The position numbers and the translations under genes were made by a program. This document shows positions 23,446 to 34,427 of a stretch of 64,000 bases of DNA, one piece after another. Positions within the stretch are counted from its first letter, which is position 1, and every line of letters begins with the position of its first letter. The DNA comes from Beijerinckia sp. 28-YEA-48 (GTDB taxonomy: Bacteria > Pseudomonadota > Alphaproteobacteria > Rhizobiales > Beijerinckiaceae): contig NZ_FNSI01000001.1 in NCBI RefSeq assembly GCF_900104955.1, positions 2,452,001 to 2,516,000 on the forward strand. Direction: 5' to 3'. The notes under the pieces were generated by a model. It made no database searches and had not been told where the DNA came from. It saw only the letters and a program-made list of their open reading frames with translations.

Positions 23446-25872
23446 TTAGTGGGCGATCACGCCGGGGGCATCGTCGCCCGTGGCACGGCGAGCGGCAGCG
23501 GCCGCCTTTTCCTGGTCCCATTCGATCGGCGTCGGCTGACGCACGAGCGCATGTTTCAGGACCTCTTCCATCCGCGCCACTGGAACGATTTCCAGCGCGT
23601 TCTTCACGTTATCCGGAATCTCCGCCAGATCCTTGGCGTTCTCTTCCGGGATCAGCACCTTGGTGAGGCCACCGCGCAGAGCCGCGAGCAGCTTCTCCTT
23701 CAGACCGCCGATCGGCAACACACGGCCGCGCAAGGTCACCTCGCCCGTCATGGCGATGTTGGCGCGCACCGGAATGCCGGTGAGGATCGAGACGATGGCC
23801 GTCGCCATGGCGATACCGGCGGACGGACCGTCCTTCGGTGTCGCGCCCTCGGGCACGTGGACGTGGATGTCCTGGCGCTCGAATGACGGCGGCTCGATGC
23901 CGAAATCGACAGCGCGGGAGCGGACGTAAGACGCCGCAGCCGAAATCGATTCCTTCATCACGTCCTTCAGGTTGCCGGTGACGGTCATGCGGCCCTTACC
24001 GGGCATCATGACACCCTCGATGGTCAGCAGCTCGCCGCCCACCTCGGTCCAGGCCAAGCCTGTCACCGCACCCACCTGATCCTCAGTCTCAGCCTGGCCG
24101 AAGCGATACTTCTGCACGCCCAGGTATTCGGCGACCGCCGCTTCGTTGACAGCGACCTTCTTCTTCTTGGTCTTGAGAATTTCCTTCACAGCCTTGCGGA
24201 TGAGATTGGAAATCTCGCGCTCAAGATTACGAACGCCGGCCTCGCGGGTGTAATGCCGCACGACGTTCAGCAGAGCCGCATCGTCGATCGACCATTCCTT
24301 CTCCGTCAGGCCGTGCTTCTTGACGGCCGCCGGGATCAGGTGCTTGCGCGCGATCTCGAGCTTCTCATCCTCGGTGTAACCGGCAATACGGATGATCTCC
24401 ATACGGTCCATCAAAGGACCGGGGATGTTCAGCGTATTGGCCGTCGTCACGAACATCACGTTCGAGAGATCGTAGTCGACCTCAAGATAGTGATCGTTGA
24501 AGGACGAGTTCTGTTCGGGGTCGAGTACCTCGAGCAGCGCCGAAGACGGATCGCCACGGAAGTCCTGGCCCATCTTGTCGATTTCATCGAGCAGGAAGAG
24601 CGGATTGGACGTCTTGGCCTTACGCATCGACTGGATGATCTTGCCGGGCATCGAGCCGATGTAAGTCCGCCGATGACCGCGGATCTCAGCTTCGTCACGC
24701 ACGCCGCCCAGCGACATACGCACGAAGTCACGACCCGTCGCCTTGGCGATCGAACGGCCGAGCGAGGTCTTGCCGACGCCCGGAGGGCCGACGAGGCACA
24801 GGATCGGTCCAGTCAACTTATTGGCGCGCTGCTGCACGGCGAGATATTCGACGATGCGCTCTTTGACCTTGTCGAGGCCAAAGTGATCGGCGTCGAGAAT
24901 ATCCTCGGCGAGGTTCAGATCCTTCTTGACCTTGGAAGGCTTCTTCCACGGGATCGACAGCAACCAATCGAGATAGTTGCGCACGACCGTGGCTTCCGCC
25001 GACATCGGCGACATCTGACGCAGCTTCTTCAGCTCCGCCATCGCCTTGTCACGGGCTTCCTTGGTCAGCTTGGTCTTCTTGATGCGCTCTTCCAGTTCGG
25101 CCGCTTCGTCACGGCCATCTTCGCCGTCGCCGAGTTCCTTCTGGATCGCCTTCATCTGCTCGTTGAGATAATATTCGCGCTGGGTCTTCTCCATCTGGCG
25201 CTTGACGCGCGAGCGGATGCGCTTCTCGACCTGAAGGACCGAGACTTCGCTTTCCATCAACCCCAAGCACTTCTCCAGCCGCTTCGCGACCGAGGTCATC
25301 TCAAGGATTTCCTGCTTGTCGCTGATCTTCACCGCGAGATGCGAGGCGATCGTATCGGCAAGCTTGGAGAAATCCTCGATCTGCGTCACGGCGGCGACGA
25401 CTTCCGAAGAGACCTTCTTGTTGAGTTTAACGTAGCCCTCGAATTCCGAAACGGCGGAACGCGACAAAGCTTCGACCTCGACCTTGCTGCTGATCTCGTC
25501 AGCGAGCGACTCGGCCTCGGCCTCGTAATAATCTTGGGTGTGGGCGTAGGACTTCACGCGCGCGCGCGTCAGCCCCTCGACCAGAACCTTGACGGTGCCG
25601 TCGGGCAGTTTCAGCAACTGCAGCACGGTCGCCAGAGTACCCGTCGTGAAAATGGCCTCGGTCGCTGGATCATCATCAGCGGCGTTTTTCTGCGTCGCCA
25701 GCAGAATGAAGCGCTCATTCTTCATCACCTCTTCGAGGGCGCGAATGGACTTCTCGCGGCCAACAAAAAGCGGGACGATCATGTGCGGGAAGACGACGAT
25801 GTCACGGAGCGGCAACACCGGATAGGTGTGCACTTCGCCGGGCTTCGCGGGGGTACGCTTTTCTGAGCTCAT
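23446..25872 (-). CDS. lon: ATP-dependent protease Lon
   Basis: An 808-residue LonA protease that unfolds and degrades damaged and regulatory proteins in the cytoplasm. It has the N-terminal substrate domain ([21 protein letters not shown]), a coiled-coil middle, the AAA+ module with GPPGVGKTS and [10 protein letters not shown], and the protease domain with the catalytic Ser in PKDGPSAG and Lys in [10 protein letters not shown]. Length is standard. It is the last gene of the tig-clpP-clpX-lon series, all on the minus strand. About 200 bases upstream lies a heat-shock-type promoter (26068-26096), so it probably has its own stress control. HspQ, known in enterobacteria to modulate Lon, is encoded 11 kb away. 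Confidence 0.98.
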   Translation of the reverse strand: MSSEKRTPAKPGEVHTYPVLPLRDIVVFPHMIVPLFVGREKSIRALEEVMKNERFILLATQKNAADDDPATEAIFTTGTLATVLQLLKLPDGTVKVLVEGLTRARVKSYAHTQDYYEAEAESLADEISSKVEVEALSRSAVSEFEGYVKLNKKVSSEVVAAVTQIEDFSKLADTIASHLAVKISDKQEILEMTSVAKRLEKCLGLMESEVSVLQVEKRIRSRVKRQMEKTQREYYLNEQMKAIQKELGDGEDGRDEAAELEERIKKTKLTKEARDKAMAELKKLRQMSPMSAEATVVRNYLDWLLSIPWKKPSKVKKDLNLAEDILDADHFGLDKVKERIVEYLAVQQRANKLTGPILCLVGPPGVGKTSLGRSIAKATGRDFVRMSLGGVRDEAEIRGHRRTYIGSMPGKIIQSMRKAKTSNPLFLLDEIDKMGQDFRGDPSSALLEVLDPEQNSSFNDHYLEVDYDLSNVMFVTTANTLNIPGPLMDRMEIIRIAGYTEDEKLEIARKHLIPAAVKKHGLTEKEWSIDDAALLNVVRHYTREAGVRNLEREISNLIRKAVKEILKTKKKKVAVNEAAVAEYLGVQKYRFGQAETEDQVGAVTGLAWTEVGGELLTIEGVMMPGKGRMTVTGNLKDVMKESISAAASYVRSRAVDFGIEPPSFERQDIHVHVPEGATPKDGPSAGIAMATAIVSILTGIPVRANIAMTGEVTLRGRVLPIGGLKEKLLAALRGGLTKVLIPEENAKDLAEIPDNVKNALEIVPVARMEEVLKHALVRQPTPIEWDQEKAAAAARRATGDDAPGVIAH

Positions 25873-26184
25873 TTCATCATTCCTTTCCTCGCACAGGCTA
25901 CGCCTTACGGCCGCGGCCTCTGCAGGACCCTCTCCCGTCGCGAAGCAAATTCGTTGCCGACTGCTTCTTCGGGATCGGATCCCCGCCTAGAGCCCATCAT
26001 GGCGCTCCGGCTGTTCTTGCATCAGGAGAGGGATGATTCGAACATCGCCCCCCTCCGTTGAGTAAAGAGATGGCGCTTGCGGCGGCGACTTTCAAGCCGC
26101 CGCCTGGGACACGCCACAGCTCAATTGGCTACAGCCAAAACGCCGGACGCAGGTACGAGAGTCACGCAAGAAAATCACCGCGAA
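25873..26184. other. 312-bp gap between clpX and lon
   Basis: No gene is supported here. It holds the lon leader and the heat-shock promoter candidate at 26068-26096. A GC stem with arms 26081-26087 and 26098-26104 overlaps the -35 end of that promoter and could also act at the end of the clpX transcript. Confidence 0.6.
26068..26096 (-). promoter_or_regulatory. heat-shock (RpoH-type) promoter of lon
   Basis: On the minus strand CTTGAAA (26096-26090), a 14-base spacer and CGCCATCT (26075-26068) match the sigma-32 consensus CTTGAAA, 11-16 bases, CCCCATNT with one mismatch. The predicted transcript would have a leader of about 190 bases before lon. Confidence 0.65.
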
Positions 26185-27447
<1,263 letters not shown>

Positions 27448-27787
27448 TTCGTTCTCCGTTAGGCCAAGGCCCGCTTCCGCGCGACTCGGCCAGTGTCAAC
27501 GATATCTGCGTCGGTCCTAATAAAACGTAGCCAGCAACTGGCTGAAACCGAGCACATTTCTTCATATAAGGCCGAAAATGCGGCCGAAAAGCCCACAACG
27601 AGTGGACCGAAAGTAGAAAACGCTGATTGCTGCGATGCAATCATGCGATCGCCTGTCGATCAAGCAAGGAAGCCAAAATCACTGCCAGAACGAAGTCGGT
27701 GTCGCATGATTGCAACAATTTTCAAACATTCTGGCTAATCTTGGGCCGAAACCGGCGCGATATCAGGAATACCGCGCCGAAAATCAA
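27448..27787. other. 340-bp gap between clpP and clpX with a 13-bp inverted repeat
   Basis: No protein gene is supported. The exact 13-mer TGCAATCATGCGA at 27636-27648 recurs inverted at 27702-27714, 53 bases apart. It could be a pair of operator half sites or the base of an RNA structure in the clpX leader. A promoter for clpX is expected here but none is clear. Confidence 0.4.
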
Positions 27788-28420
27788 CTATTTGGCCTCG
27801 CCTTCGTCCGGGCGCTTGTCGAACACCTGGTCGATCAGACCGAAAGCTTTGGCTTCTTCTGCCGACATGAAGTTGTCACGGTCAAGCGCGCGCTCAATAG
27901 CGTCGTAATCCTGACCGGTGTGCTTCACATAGATTTCATTCAGCCGGCGCTTAACCTTGAGTATATCTTCGGCGTGGCGCTGGATGTCCGATGCCTGGCC
28001 TTGGAAGCCACCGGAAGGCTGATGCACCATGATGCGCGAGTTCGGCAGGCTGAAGCGCATGCCAGGCTCGCCGGCCGACAGCAGCAAGGAGCCCATGGAG
28101 GCGGCCTGACCGATGCAGAGGGTCGAGACCTTCGGCTTGATGAACTGCATGGTGTCGTAGATCGACAGGCCAGCGGTCACCACGCCACCCGGCGAGTTAA
28201 TATAGAAGGAGATGTCCTTCTTGGGATTGTCGGCTTCCAGATAGAGAAGCTGCGCCACCACCAGCGTGGCGACCTGATCCTCAACCGGACCGGCGAGGAA
28301 AATAATCCGCTCCTTCAGCAGGCGCGAAAAGATGTCGTAGCGATACGAACCGCGCGAGGTAACTTCCTCGACGCTGGGAATGACAAACGAGTTATAGACG
28401 TCGACGGGATCGCGCAGCAT
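27788..28420 (-). CDS. clpP: ClpP, proteolytic subunit
   Basis: A 210-residue serine peptidase forming the two-ring chamber of ClpXP/ClpAP. The catalytic Ser is in GQAASMGS, the His in MVHQPSGG, and an Asp follows in the DRDNFM region; the oxyanion glycines are in INSPGG. An N-terminal extension before [10 protein letters not shown] is typical of alphaproteobacterial ClpP and may be processed. It is between tig and clpX, and a GC-rich hairpin in the tig-clpP gap (28487-28524) may lower read-through from tig. Confidence 0.98.
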   Translation of the reverse strand: MLRDPVDVYNSFVIPSVEEVTSRGSYRYDIFSRLLKERIIFLAGPVEDQVATLVVAQLLYLEADNPKKDISFYINSPGGVVTAGLSIYDTMQFIKPKVSTLCIGQAASMGSLLLSAGEPGMRFSLPNSRIMVHQPSGGFQGQASDIQRHAEDILKVKRRLNEIYVKHTGQDYDAIERALDRDNFMSAEEAKAFGLIDQVFDKRPDEGEAK

Positions 28421-28486
28421 GTGGCTCTCTGTCTGGGGGAATCAATTAGGTTCCCCAACATAGTCATCGAAACCGCTGGTGCAATG

Positions 28487-28524
28487 GGAAGGCCGGAGCC
28501 CGCCCCGCGGGTCCCCGGCCTTCC
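28487..28524 (-). terminator. GC-rich hairpin between tig and clpP
   Basis: GGAAGGCCGG (28487-28496) pairs perfectly with CCGGCCTTCC (28515-28524) around an 18-base GC-rich loop. No T-run follows on the minus strand, so it is a partial terminator or processing site at best. Confidence 0.5.
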
Positions 28525-28568
28525 TGATTCAATGTGAATTTCCGGTTGAGGCTACAGACGCTTGAGCG

Positions 28569-29927
28569 TCAGACCTTGGCGGAATCCTCTTCAATCGGCT
28601 TCAGCAGTTCTTCTTTGGAAACGGTCTTGTCGGTGACCTTAGCCTTGGAAACGACCACGTCGATGACCTTTTCCTCGAACAAAGGCGCACGAATCTGGGC
28701 GGCCACGGCGTCGGGGTTCTTCTGGTAGTAATCCCAGATCGCCTTTTCCTGACCACGGTACTGGCGGGCGCGCTCGATGATCGCCTGCGACAGTTCCTCG
28801 TTGGTAACCTCGACCTTGGCCTGCTCGCCAACTTCTGCCAGCACCAAACCGAGGCGCACGCGGCGCTCGGCAATGCGCTGGTAATCAGCCTTAGCGGCCT
28901 CTTCCGTCGTGCCTTCGTCCTCAAAGGTCTTCTTGGTGCGCTCCTGCTCGGACTTCACCTGGCCCCAAATGCCGTTGAATTCCTGTTCGACCAGGCCCGG
29001 CGGCAGTTCGAAGCTGTATTTCTTGTCGAGGGCGTCGAGCAGCTCGCGCTTCAGCTTCTCGCGGGAAATCTGGTCGAATTCGCGCTTGATGTTGTCGCGG
29101 ATGGCTTCCTTGAGCTTGTCGAGGCTCTCAAGACCCAGGGTCTTCGCGAATTCGTCGTCGAGCTTCAGCTCGCCCGGCGCCTCGACACCCTTCACGGTGA
29201 CATCGAACACGGCTTCCTTGCCGGCCAGATGCGGGGCCTGGTATTCGGCCGGGAACGTCACCTTGACGGCGCGCTCGTCGCCCTTGGCAGCGCCTTCGAG
29301 CTGGTCTTCGAAGCCCGGAATGAACTGGCCGGAGCCCAGCGTCAGCGGCGTATCGGTGCCGGTACCGCCTTCGAACGCCACATCGTCGATCTTGCCGACG
29401 AAATCGATGGTCACTTTGTCGCCCTTGGCGGCAGCGCCTTCCTTGGCGACGAACGGACGGCTCTGTTCGGCCATGCGGTTCAGCGCGTCGTTGACCTCAT
29501 CTTCGCCCGGCTCGACGACCAGGCGCTCAACGGCCACGTCATCGAACGAGCCGACTTCGAATTTCGGCAGCACTTCGAGATTGACGGTGAAAGCCAAGTC
29601 GCCCTGGACTTCGATGGCCTTCTTCACGCCCTCGTCGCCGCCTTCGATGTCGATCTTCGGCTCGCCGGCGAGGCGAATCTTGTGCTCTTCGACGATCTTG
29701 CGGTTCACCTCGTTGACGGCGTCCTGCAACACGTCGGCCATCACCTGGCGGCCGTACATCTTCTTCAGGTGATCCAGCGGCACTTTGCCCGGACGGAACC
29801 CGTTGATGCGGACCTTGTCCTTCATCTCGACAAGCTGGCTGTCGAGGCGACGGGCGAGGTCGTCGACCGGAAGGACCACCTTATAGGCGCGCTTCAGGCC
29901 TTCGGAGAGGGTTTCTGTCACCTGCAT
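28569..29927 (-). CDS. tig: trigger factor
   Basis: A 452-residue ribosome-bound chaperone and peptidyl-prolyl isomerase that meets nascent chains. The N-terminal ribosome-binding domain contains the signature region [17 protein letters not shown]; the FKBP-like domain follows ([26 protein letters not shown]); the C-terminal helical chaperone domain occupies about residues 250-430, with acidic tail. Length and domain order are normal. It is the first gene of the minus-strand quality-control series tig-clpP-clpX-lon, with tRNA-Leu 86 bases upstream on the same strand. Confidence 0.97.
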   Translation of the reverse strand: MQVTETLSEGLKRAYKVVLPVDDLARRLDSQLVEMKDKVRINGFRPGKVPLDHLKKMYGRQVMADVLQDAVNEVNRKIVEEHKIRLAGEPKIDIEGGDEGVKKAIEVQGDLAFTVNLEVLPKFEVGSFDDVAVERLVVEPGEDEVNDALNRMAEQSRPFVAKEGAAAKGDKVTIDFVGKIDDVAFEGGTGTDTPLTLGSGQFIPGFEDQLEGAAKGDERAVKVTFPAEYQAPHLAGKEAVFDVTVKGVEAPGELKLDDEFAKTLGLESLDKLKEAIRDNIKREFDQISREKLKRELLDALDKKYSFELPPGLVEQEFNGIWGQVKSEQERTKKTFEDEGTTEEAAKADYQRIAERRVRLGLVLAEVGEQAKVEVTNEELSQAIIERARQYRGQEKAIWDYYQKNPDAVAAQIRAPLFEEKVIDVVVSKAKVTDKTVSKEELLKPIEEDSAKV

Positions 29928-30012
29928 GTTTAACTACCTTCTTACACTGCAACCTGACCGGGACCGACATCCCGCGGCCGACGAATTCTCTTGAAACGGC
30001 GAACGATCGGCG

Positions 30013-30097
30013 TGGTGCGGGCGGAGGGACTCGAACCCCCACGCCTTGCGGCGGTGGAACCTAAATCCACTGCGTCTACCAATTCCGCCACGCCCGC
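30013..30097 (-). tRNA. tRNA-Leu (TAG)
   Basis: An 85-nt class II tRNA on the minus strand with acceptor GCGGGCG/CGCCCGC, anticodon stem GTGGA/TCCAC with loop TTTAGGT (anticodon TAG), a long variable arm, TTCGAGT T-loop, discriminator A and encoded CCA. Confidence 0.96.
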
Positions 30098-30219
30098 CCA
30101 GACGCGGCTGCGCCTTCACGGCCCGAAAGTCTCGCCGTTCGGGTGGCGGCTCTATAGCAATGGGTCCGCCCGGACGCGAGGGAAAAATCACGCCCGATCA
30201 GCGCTCAAAACGGCCAAGC

Positions 30220-31068
30220 TCAAAACCGCATGGCCTGCCCTTCGATGGTCAACCGGCGCATCAAACGAGGTTCTTCGCGGGGAAAATCCTTACGGGCGTG
30301 AATCGAGCACCAATTATCCCAGATGACCAGGTCGCCAATCCGCCAATGATGCTCGTAAATCAGCGACGAATCCTCGGAAATATCGAACAGAGCGGCCAAG
30401 GCGGCCTCGCTCTCGTCCCGGCTCAGCCCTTCGATCCGGGCCGACATCAGCCTTGAAACATAGAGCGCTTTTCGCCCCGTGGCCGGGTGGGTGATAAAAA
30501 TCGGCTGTTCCATATGCCTGATCTTGGCAATATCGACAGCCTCGAGATCGAGCCGTTCGCGCCGCTTATAGTCGTGGATTTGCAACACCTTGCGCCCCTC
30601 CAGCCGATCTCGCAGGGAGCGGGGAATCAGGTCATAGGCCCGGTAGAGGTTGGAAAAGCAGGTCTCGCCGCCCCAGGAGGTGAGCTTGAGTGCATAGAGC
30701 AAGGTCGCCCGGTGCGGCTCGGGATAATAGCTGGTGTCGTGGTGGAACCACATTTCGCCGTCGCCGAAGGACCCGATCGGCTTGCCGTCCTCGACAATAT
30801 TGGTGACCAGCATGAACGGCGTGTCGAAATCGCCGCCCGGCCCGGCGCCGCTCACCGGACGGCGGCGCATGGCGACCTTGCCAAAGAGCCCGGCGGCAGC
30901 GAGCTGGGCTGGCTCATCGAGCTGCTGGTCGCGAAACACCAAGACGGCGTGATCCTCGAAGGCGCGGCGAATCACTGCCGCGGTTTCCGAATCGACCGGT
31001 TTCGACAGATCGACGCCCTGCACTTCAGCCCCGATCGTCGGATGCAGTTTCTGGACGGAGATGGCCAT
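30220..31068 (-). CDS. TauD/TfdA-family 2-oxoglutarate-dependent dioxygenase
   Basis: A 282-residue non-haem iron dioxygenase. The iron triad is visible as His-x-Asp in FHHDTSYY and the distal His in SIHARKDF; the 2-oxoglutarate-binding Arg is in RRLTIEGQ. Members hydroxylate taurine, alkylsulfonates, 2,4-D or related acids, releasing sulfite or a phenol. The substrate is not clear, and no transporter is adjacent. ATG 31068 has GAGGAAA upstream; longer frames lack support. It is divergent from the multicopper-oxidase-like gene with 122 bases between. Confidence 0.88.
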   Translation of the reverse strand: MAISVQKLHPTIGAEVQGVDLSKPVDSETAAVIRRAFEDHAVLVFRDQQLDEPAQLAAAGLFGKVAMRRRPVSGAGPGGDFDTPFMLVTNIVEDGKPIGSFGDGEMWFHHDTSYYPEPHRATLLYALKLTSWGGETCFSNLYRAYDLIPRSLRDRLEGRKVLQIHDYKRRERLDLEAVDIAKIRHMEQPIFITHPATGRKALYVSRLMSARIEGLSRDESEAALAALFDISEDSSLIYEHHWRIGDLVIWDNWCSIHARKDFPREEPRLMRRLTIEGQAMRF

Positions 31069-31190
31069 GTCGTTTCCTCTCGTAATTTTTGTATTTCTGT
31101 TTTGTGTTTTCATACGCCTCGATCAGGCCGACAGAAAGACCTATTGCAACAAGGCTCGCCGCGCCGGGGCCGTTCTTCTATAGAGAACAT

Positions 31191-32603
31191 ATGAACCTCA
31201 CCCGGCGACACGTTCTCCTCGGCACCGCTTCAAGCGCCCTCCTCCCCACATTCGCCCACGCACAAGGTGAGTTTCGCCAGGACGAGTTTCACACCGTCGA
31301 AGCCCGCGCCGGCAAGCTGCGCCTGACCGATACGGCCGAGACCGATATCATCGGCTGTGACGGACAAGCCCCCGGCCCGCTGCTGCGCGTCAAGCGCGGC
31401 AAGGAATTGCGATTGCGGCTCGTCAACAAATTGAATGCGCCGACGTCGCTGCATTTTCGCGGCATGCGGGGACCCAATGCTTTCGATGGCGTGGCGCCGC
31501 TGACGCAGAAGGCCATCGCACCGGGCACTTCCTTCGATTATCGCTTCACGCCGCCGGACGCCGGCGCCTTTCTCTATCATGCCCATGCGGATGCGAATTT
31601 CGCCGAGCAGACAGAGCGCGGCCTGCACGGCCTGTTGATCGTCGACGATCCGGACACGCCCGAGCACGACCATGAAGTGATCGCCGTCATCGCCGATTGG
31701 AAGCTTGATGGCGCGGCGCAATTGTCCGCTTGCTCGGCGGTGAAGGGACGCGAGGCTTTTACCTCTGTCGAAGACGCCGGAGGCGCGGGGCGGATTGGCC
31801 CTCTCGTCACCATCAACGGCAAGCCGGCGCCGCAGGCGCATGTCTTCTCGCCGGGCGCACGCATCTGGCTGCGGCTAGCGGCTGCGACCACAGCGCGGCT
31901 GATGGCGCTGACCTTCGAGGGCGCGCAACCGATGATCACCGCCATTGATGGGCAGACCTGCGACGAATTCGAACCCGTTCAGCGCAGCATTCCCGTTGGC
32001 CCCGGTGCCCGTTTCGATGTCATGTTCGATATGCCCGCCGAAGGTCAGGAGATGAAGATCATCCTGCGCGGTGGCGCTTTGGGCCTGGCGGGCGAAACCG
32101 ACAGAACCATCCTCAGTTTCGCGGCGAAGGGCGAAAAGACGAAGCCGCGCCCGCCGATCAAATCCGCGCCGCTCAACCCGCTGGTGCGGCCCGTCATCCC
32201 GCTGCAGAACGCCAAGCGGCTCGATCTCATCATCGAACGCGTGCCGGCGCCGCGCAATGCCACGTGCCTGACGTCTGAGATGGCGCTGTGGAAACTCAAC
32301 GGCAAAATCATGCGCGCCAGCGACCCGCCGCTGTTCTCCGTCAAACGCGGAACACCGGTGACGCTGGGCTTTCTCAACCAATCCAACGTCGCCCATGTCA
32401 TGCGCCTTTACGGCCATGTGATGCGGCAATTGCATCTGCTCGACGATGGTTGGGAGCCTTATTGGCGGGACAGCGTCATCGTCGCGCCCGGACGCACGGT
32501 GCGGATTGCCTTCGTCGCTGACAATCCAGGACGCTGGCGCCTGGGCAGCGGCATTCTCGATCATGCGGTGGCTGGCCTTGGCGGCTGGTTCGAGGTGACG
32601 TAA
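31191..32603 (+). CDS. multicopper-oxidase-fold protein with most copper ligands lost
   Basis: A 470-residue exported cupredoxin-repeat protein with a twin-arginine signal (TRRHVLLG ... AHA). Overall sequence (MRGPNAFDGVAPLTQ, FTPPDAGAFLYH) is clearly of the multicopper oxidase family. Ligand motifs are damaged: the usual HWHG is HFRG, HxH is kept in YHAHAD, HPxHLHGH is HVMRLYGH, and HCHxxxH is GSGILDH, so the type 1 Cys and several type 2/3 His are missing. Electron transfer as in laccases is therefore unlikely. Members such as SufI/FtsP also lost copper and act structurally in cell division; a scaffold role is possible here. ATG 31191 has GAGA upstream. Confidence 0.82.
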   Translation: MNLTRRHVLLGTASSALLPTFAHAQGEFRQDEFHTVEARAGKLRLTDTAETDIIGCDGQAPGPLLRVKRGKELRLRLVNKLNAPTSLHFRGMRGPNAFDGVAPLTQKAIAPGTSFDYRFTPPDAGAFLYHAHADANFAEQTERGLHGLLIVDDPDTPEHDHEVIAVIADWKLDGAAQLSACSAVKGREAFTSVEDAGGAGRIGPLVTINGKPAPQAHVFSPGARIWLRLAAATTARLMALTFEGAQPMITAIDGQTCDEFEPVQRSIPVGPGARFDVMFDMPAEGQEMKIILRGGALGLAGETDRTILSFAAKGEKTKPRPPIKSAPLNPLVRPVIPLQNAKRLDLIIERVPAPRNATCLTSEMALWKLNGKIMRASDPPLFSVKRGTPVTLGFLNQSNVAHVMRLYGHVMRQLHLLDDGWEPYWRDSVIVAPGRTVRIAFVADNPGRWRLGSGILDHAVAGLGGWFEVT

Positions 32604-32641
32604 GCAGGTCACCATTCACTCGAAACGCTTCAGGAGTTGCA

Positions 32642-32917
32642 ATGCTCATCGTTAGATTGGCCTACAATGCGCCCGGCAAGGAAAACGAGCGCGCTCAGAA
32701 TCTCGCCGCCCATTCGGCGCATCTGCGCTCCGGCATGGCGAAACTCCTGCAGTCAGGGCCGATCTATGCTGCCGATGGCGAACGTGTTGGCGCGTTGATC
32801 GTCTTCGATGCGCAAGACTTCGCGGAAGTGGAAGCGTTCAGCGCCGCCGATCCCTTCGTCAGCAGCGGCGTCTATAACGAGGTCCGCCTGATGCGTTGGG
32901 AAAAGACGATCGGTTAG
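32642..32917 (+). CDS. YCII-domain protein
   Basis: A 91-residue YciI-like protein of the ferredoxin-like dimeric fold. It begins LIVRLAYNAPGK and includes AHSAHLRSG, GPIYAADGERVGALIVFDA and FSAADPFVSSGVY, where the conserved His and Asp of the putative active site are present. Biochemical role of this family is poorly known; some members act in aromatic or lactone breakdown. AGGAG precedes the ATG. It follows the multicopper-oxidase-like gene by 38 bases and overlaps the end of the convergent NAD(P)HX repair gene by four bases. Confidence 0.88.
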   Translation: MLIVRLAYNAPGKENERAQNLAAHSAHLRSGMAKLLQSGPIYAADGERVGALIVFDAQDFAEVEAFSAADPFVSSGVYNEVRLMRWEKTIG

Positions 32918-34425
32918 AGCTCGGCCAGCTCTTTCCACACAACGGGCATCGCCTCTGGCAGATCCTCGGCGATCAGTCCCTCGCCCGCGACACGTGCGGC
33001 GGCGCCATGGAGCCAGACGGCGGCGCAGGCGGCTTCGAACGGAGGCATGGCCTGCGCCAGCAATCCGCAGATCAGACCCGCCAGCACATCGCCGGAACCA
33101 GCGGTGGCAAGCGTTGGCGGCAGATCGCAGGCGATCGCGGCGCGCCCGTCTGGATGCGCAACGACCGTGTCTGCCCCTTTGAGCAGAACGATCGCGTGGC
33201 TTTGCCGCGCCGCCTGTCGCGCTCGCTCGAGCTTGCTGCCTGCACCAGAGAATAGACGCGCGAATTCGCCCTCATGCGGCGTCAGCACCACCGGCCCGTC
33301 GTGCGCGGCGATCGCCTCGAACAACACATGTGGCGCTTCGGCGAAAACCGTCAGGGCATCGGCATCGAGAACGACGGCACGGCTGCCGCCGGAGGTCAGC
33401 GCCGCAAGCACGAGATCGCGCGTCAGCGGCGTTACGCCCATGGCCGGCCCGAGCACTACCGCGTTAATGCGAGGATCGGCGAGGATCTCGCGCAACTCGC
33501 GCGCATTGTCGCAAGGCGTGAGCATCACGGCGGTGAGATGGGCCGCATTGACCGCGAGCGCCGCGCGTGGCGACAGCAAAGTTACGAGCCCTGCCCCGGC
33601 CCGTAGCGCCGCACGGACCGACAATCGCGCCGCGCCGGTGCGATGCACGGCGCCCGAGAAGGCCAGCGCATGGCCACGGGAATATTTATGCCCCGCCACC
33701 TGCAAGGATGGCAGCGCCGCGCGCCACAGCGCCGGCAGATTGATGTGGGCAGCGGGCTTCACGGTCGCCAGCACCTTAGGTTCGATGCCGATCTGCGCCA
33801 GCGTGATCTCGCCGCACAAGGCCCGGCCGGGCAGCAGAAGATGGCCGGGCTTTAGGCGGAAGAACGTCACCGACGCATCGGCTTCGACAGCGACGCCCCG
33901 CACAGCGCCGGTTGCACCATCGACACCCGAGGGTACATCGACCGCGACGACTTTGCGGCCATGGGCGCTGCGCCAGGCATTCAGGCGCTCGACGATGGCC
34001 CGCGCCCGGCCATCAAGATCGCGCGACAGGCCTGCGCCGAACAGCGCATCGACCACCAGATCGGCTTCATCGAGTTTGACGAGCCCGGCCGACATCAAGC
34101 GTCCCGTCCACGCCTCCGCCGCCAGGCGGGCATCGCCCGCCAGTTTCGCGCGATCGCCGAGCAGGCCGACGGTGACATCGAACTCCGCTTCGCGCAGCAG
34201 ACGCGCGGCGACGAAGCCATCACCGCCATTGTTGCCGGGCCCGCAGAGGATGACGATGCGACGCGCGCCTGTGGGCAGCACGCGCCGCACCTGATCAGCC
34301 ACCGCGCGGCCAGCCGCTTCCATCAGCACGATGCCGGCGGTGCCGGCCGCGGTCGCCAGCTGGTCGGCGCGCGCCATCTCGTCCGGCGTCAACAGTTCGA
34401 GCTGATCGGCCAGCGCCACGAACAC
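32914..34425 (-). CDS. nnr: bifunctional NAD(P)H-hydrate epimerase / ADP-dependent dehydratase
   Basis: A 503-residue YjeF-type repair enzyme that restores damaged, hydrated NADH and NADPH. The N-terminal epimerase domain shows ILCGPGNNGGDGFVAARLL and VDVPSGVDGATG; the C-terminal ribokinase-like dehydratase domain shows LTPHEGEFARLF, LLKGADTVVAHPDG and the anion hole ATAGSGDVLAG. Both domains look intact. The chosen start is GTG 34425, three bases beyond the stop of nhaA, so the two are likely coupled; in-frame GTG codons slightly downstream could be the true start. The C-terminal four bases overlap the convergent YCII gene. Confidence 0.93.
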   Translation of the reverse strand: MFVALADQLELLTPDEMARADQLATAAGTAGIVLMEAAGRAVADQVRRVLPTGARRIVILCGPGNNGGDGFVAARLLREAEFDVTVGLLGDRAKLAGDARLAAEAWTGRLMSAGLVKLDEADLVVDALFGAGLSRDLDGRARAIVERLNAWRSAHGRKVVAVDVPSGVDGATGAVRGVAVEADASVTFFRLKPGHLLLPGRALCGEITLAQIGIEPKVLATVKPAAHINLPALWRAALPSLQVAGHKYSRGHALAFSGAVHRTGAARLSVRAALRAGAGLVTLLSPRAALAVNAAHLTAVMLTPCDNARELREILADPRINAVVLGPAMGVTPLTRDLVLAALTSGGSRAVVLDADALTVFAEAPHVLFEAIAAHDGPVVLTPHEGEFARLFSGAGSKLERARQAARQSHAIVLLKGADTVVAHPDGRAAIACDLPPTLATAGSGDVLAGLICGLLAQAMPPFEAACAAVWLHGAAARVAGEGLIAEDLPEAMPVVWKELAEL

Positions 34426-34427
34426 GG

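Noticed and set aside
24253..25866. A long open frame (over 500 codons) antisense to lon
   Set aside because: The minus strand encodes a full, motif-rich Lon. The antisense frame has no family features and follows from GC-rich codon use.
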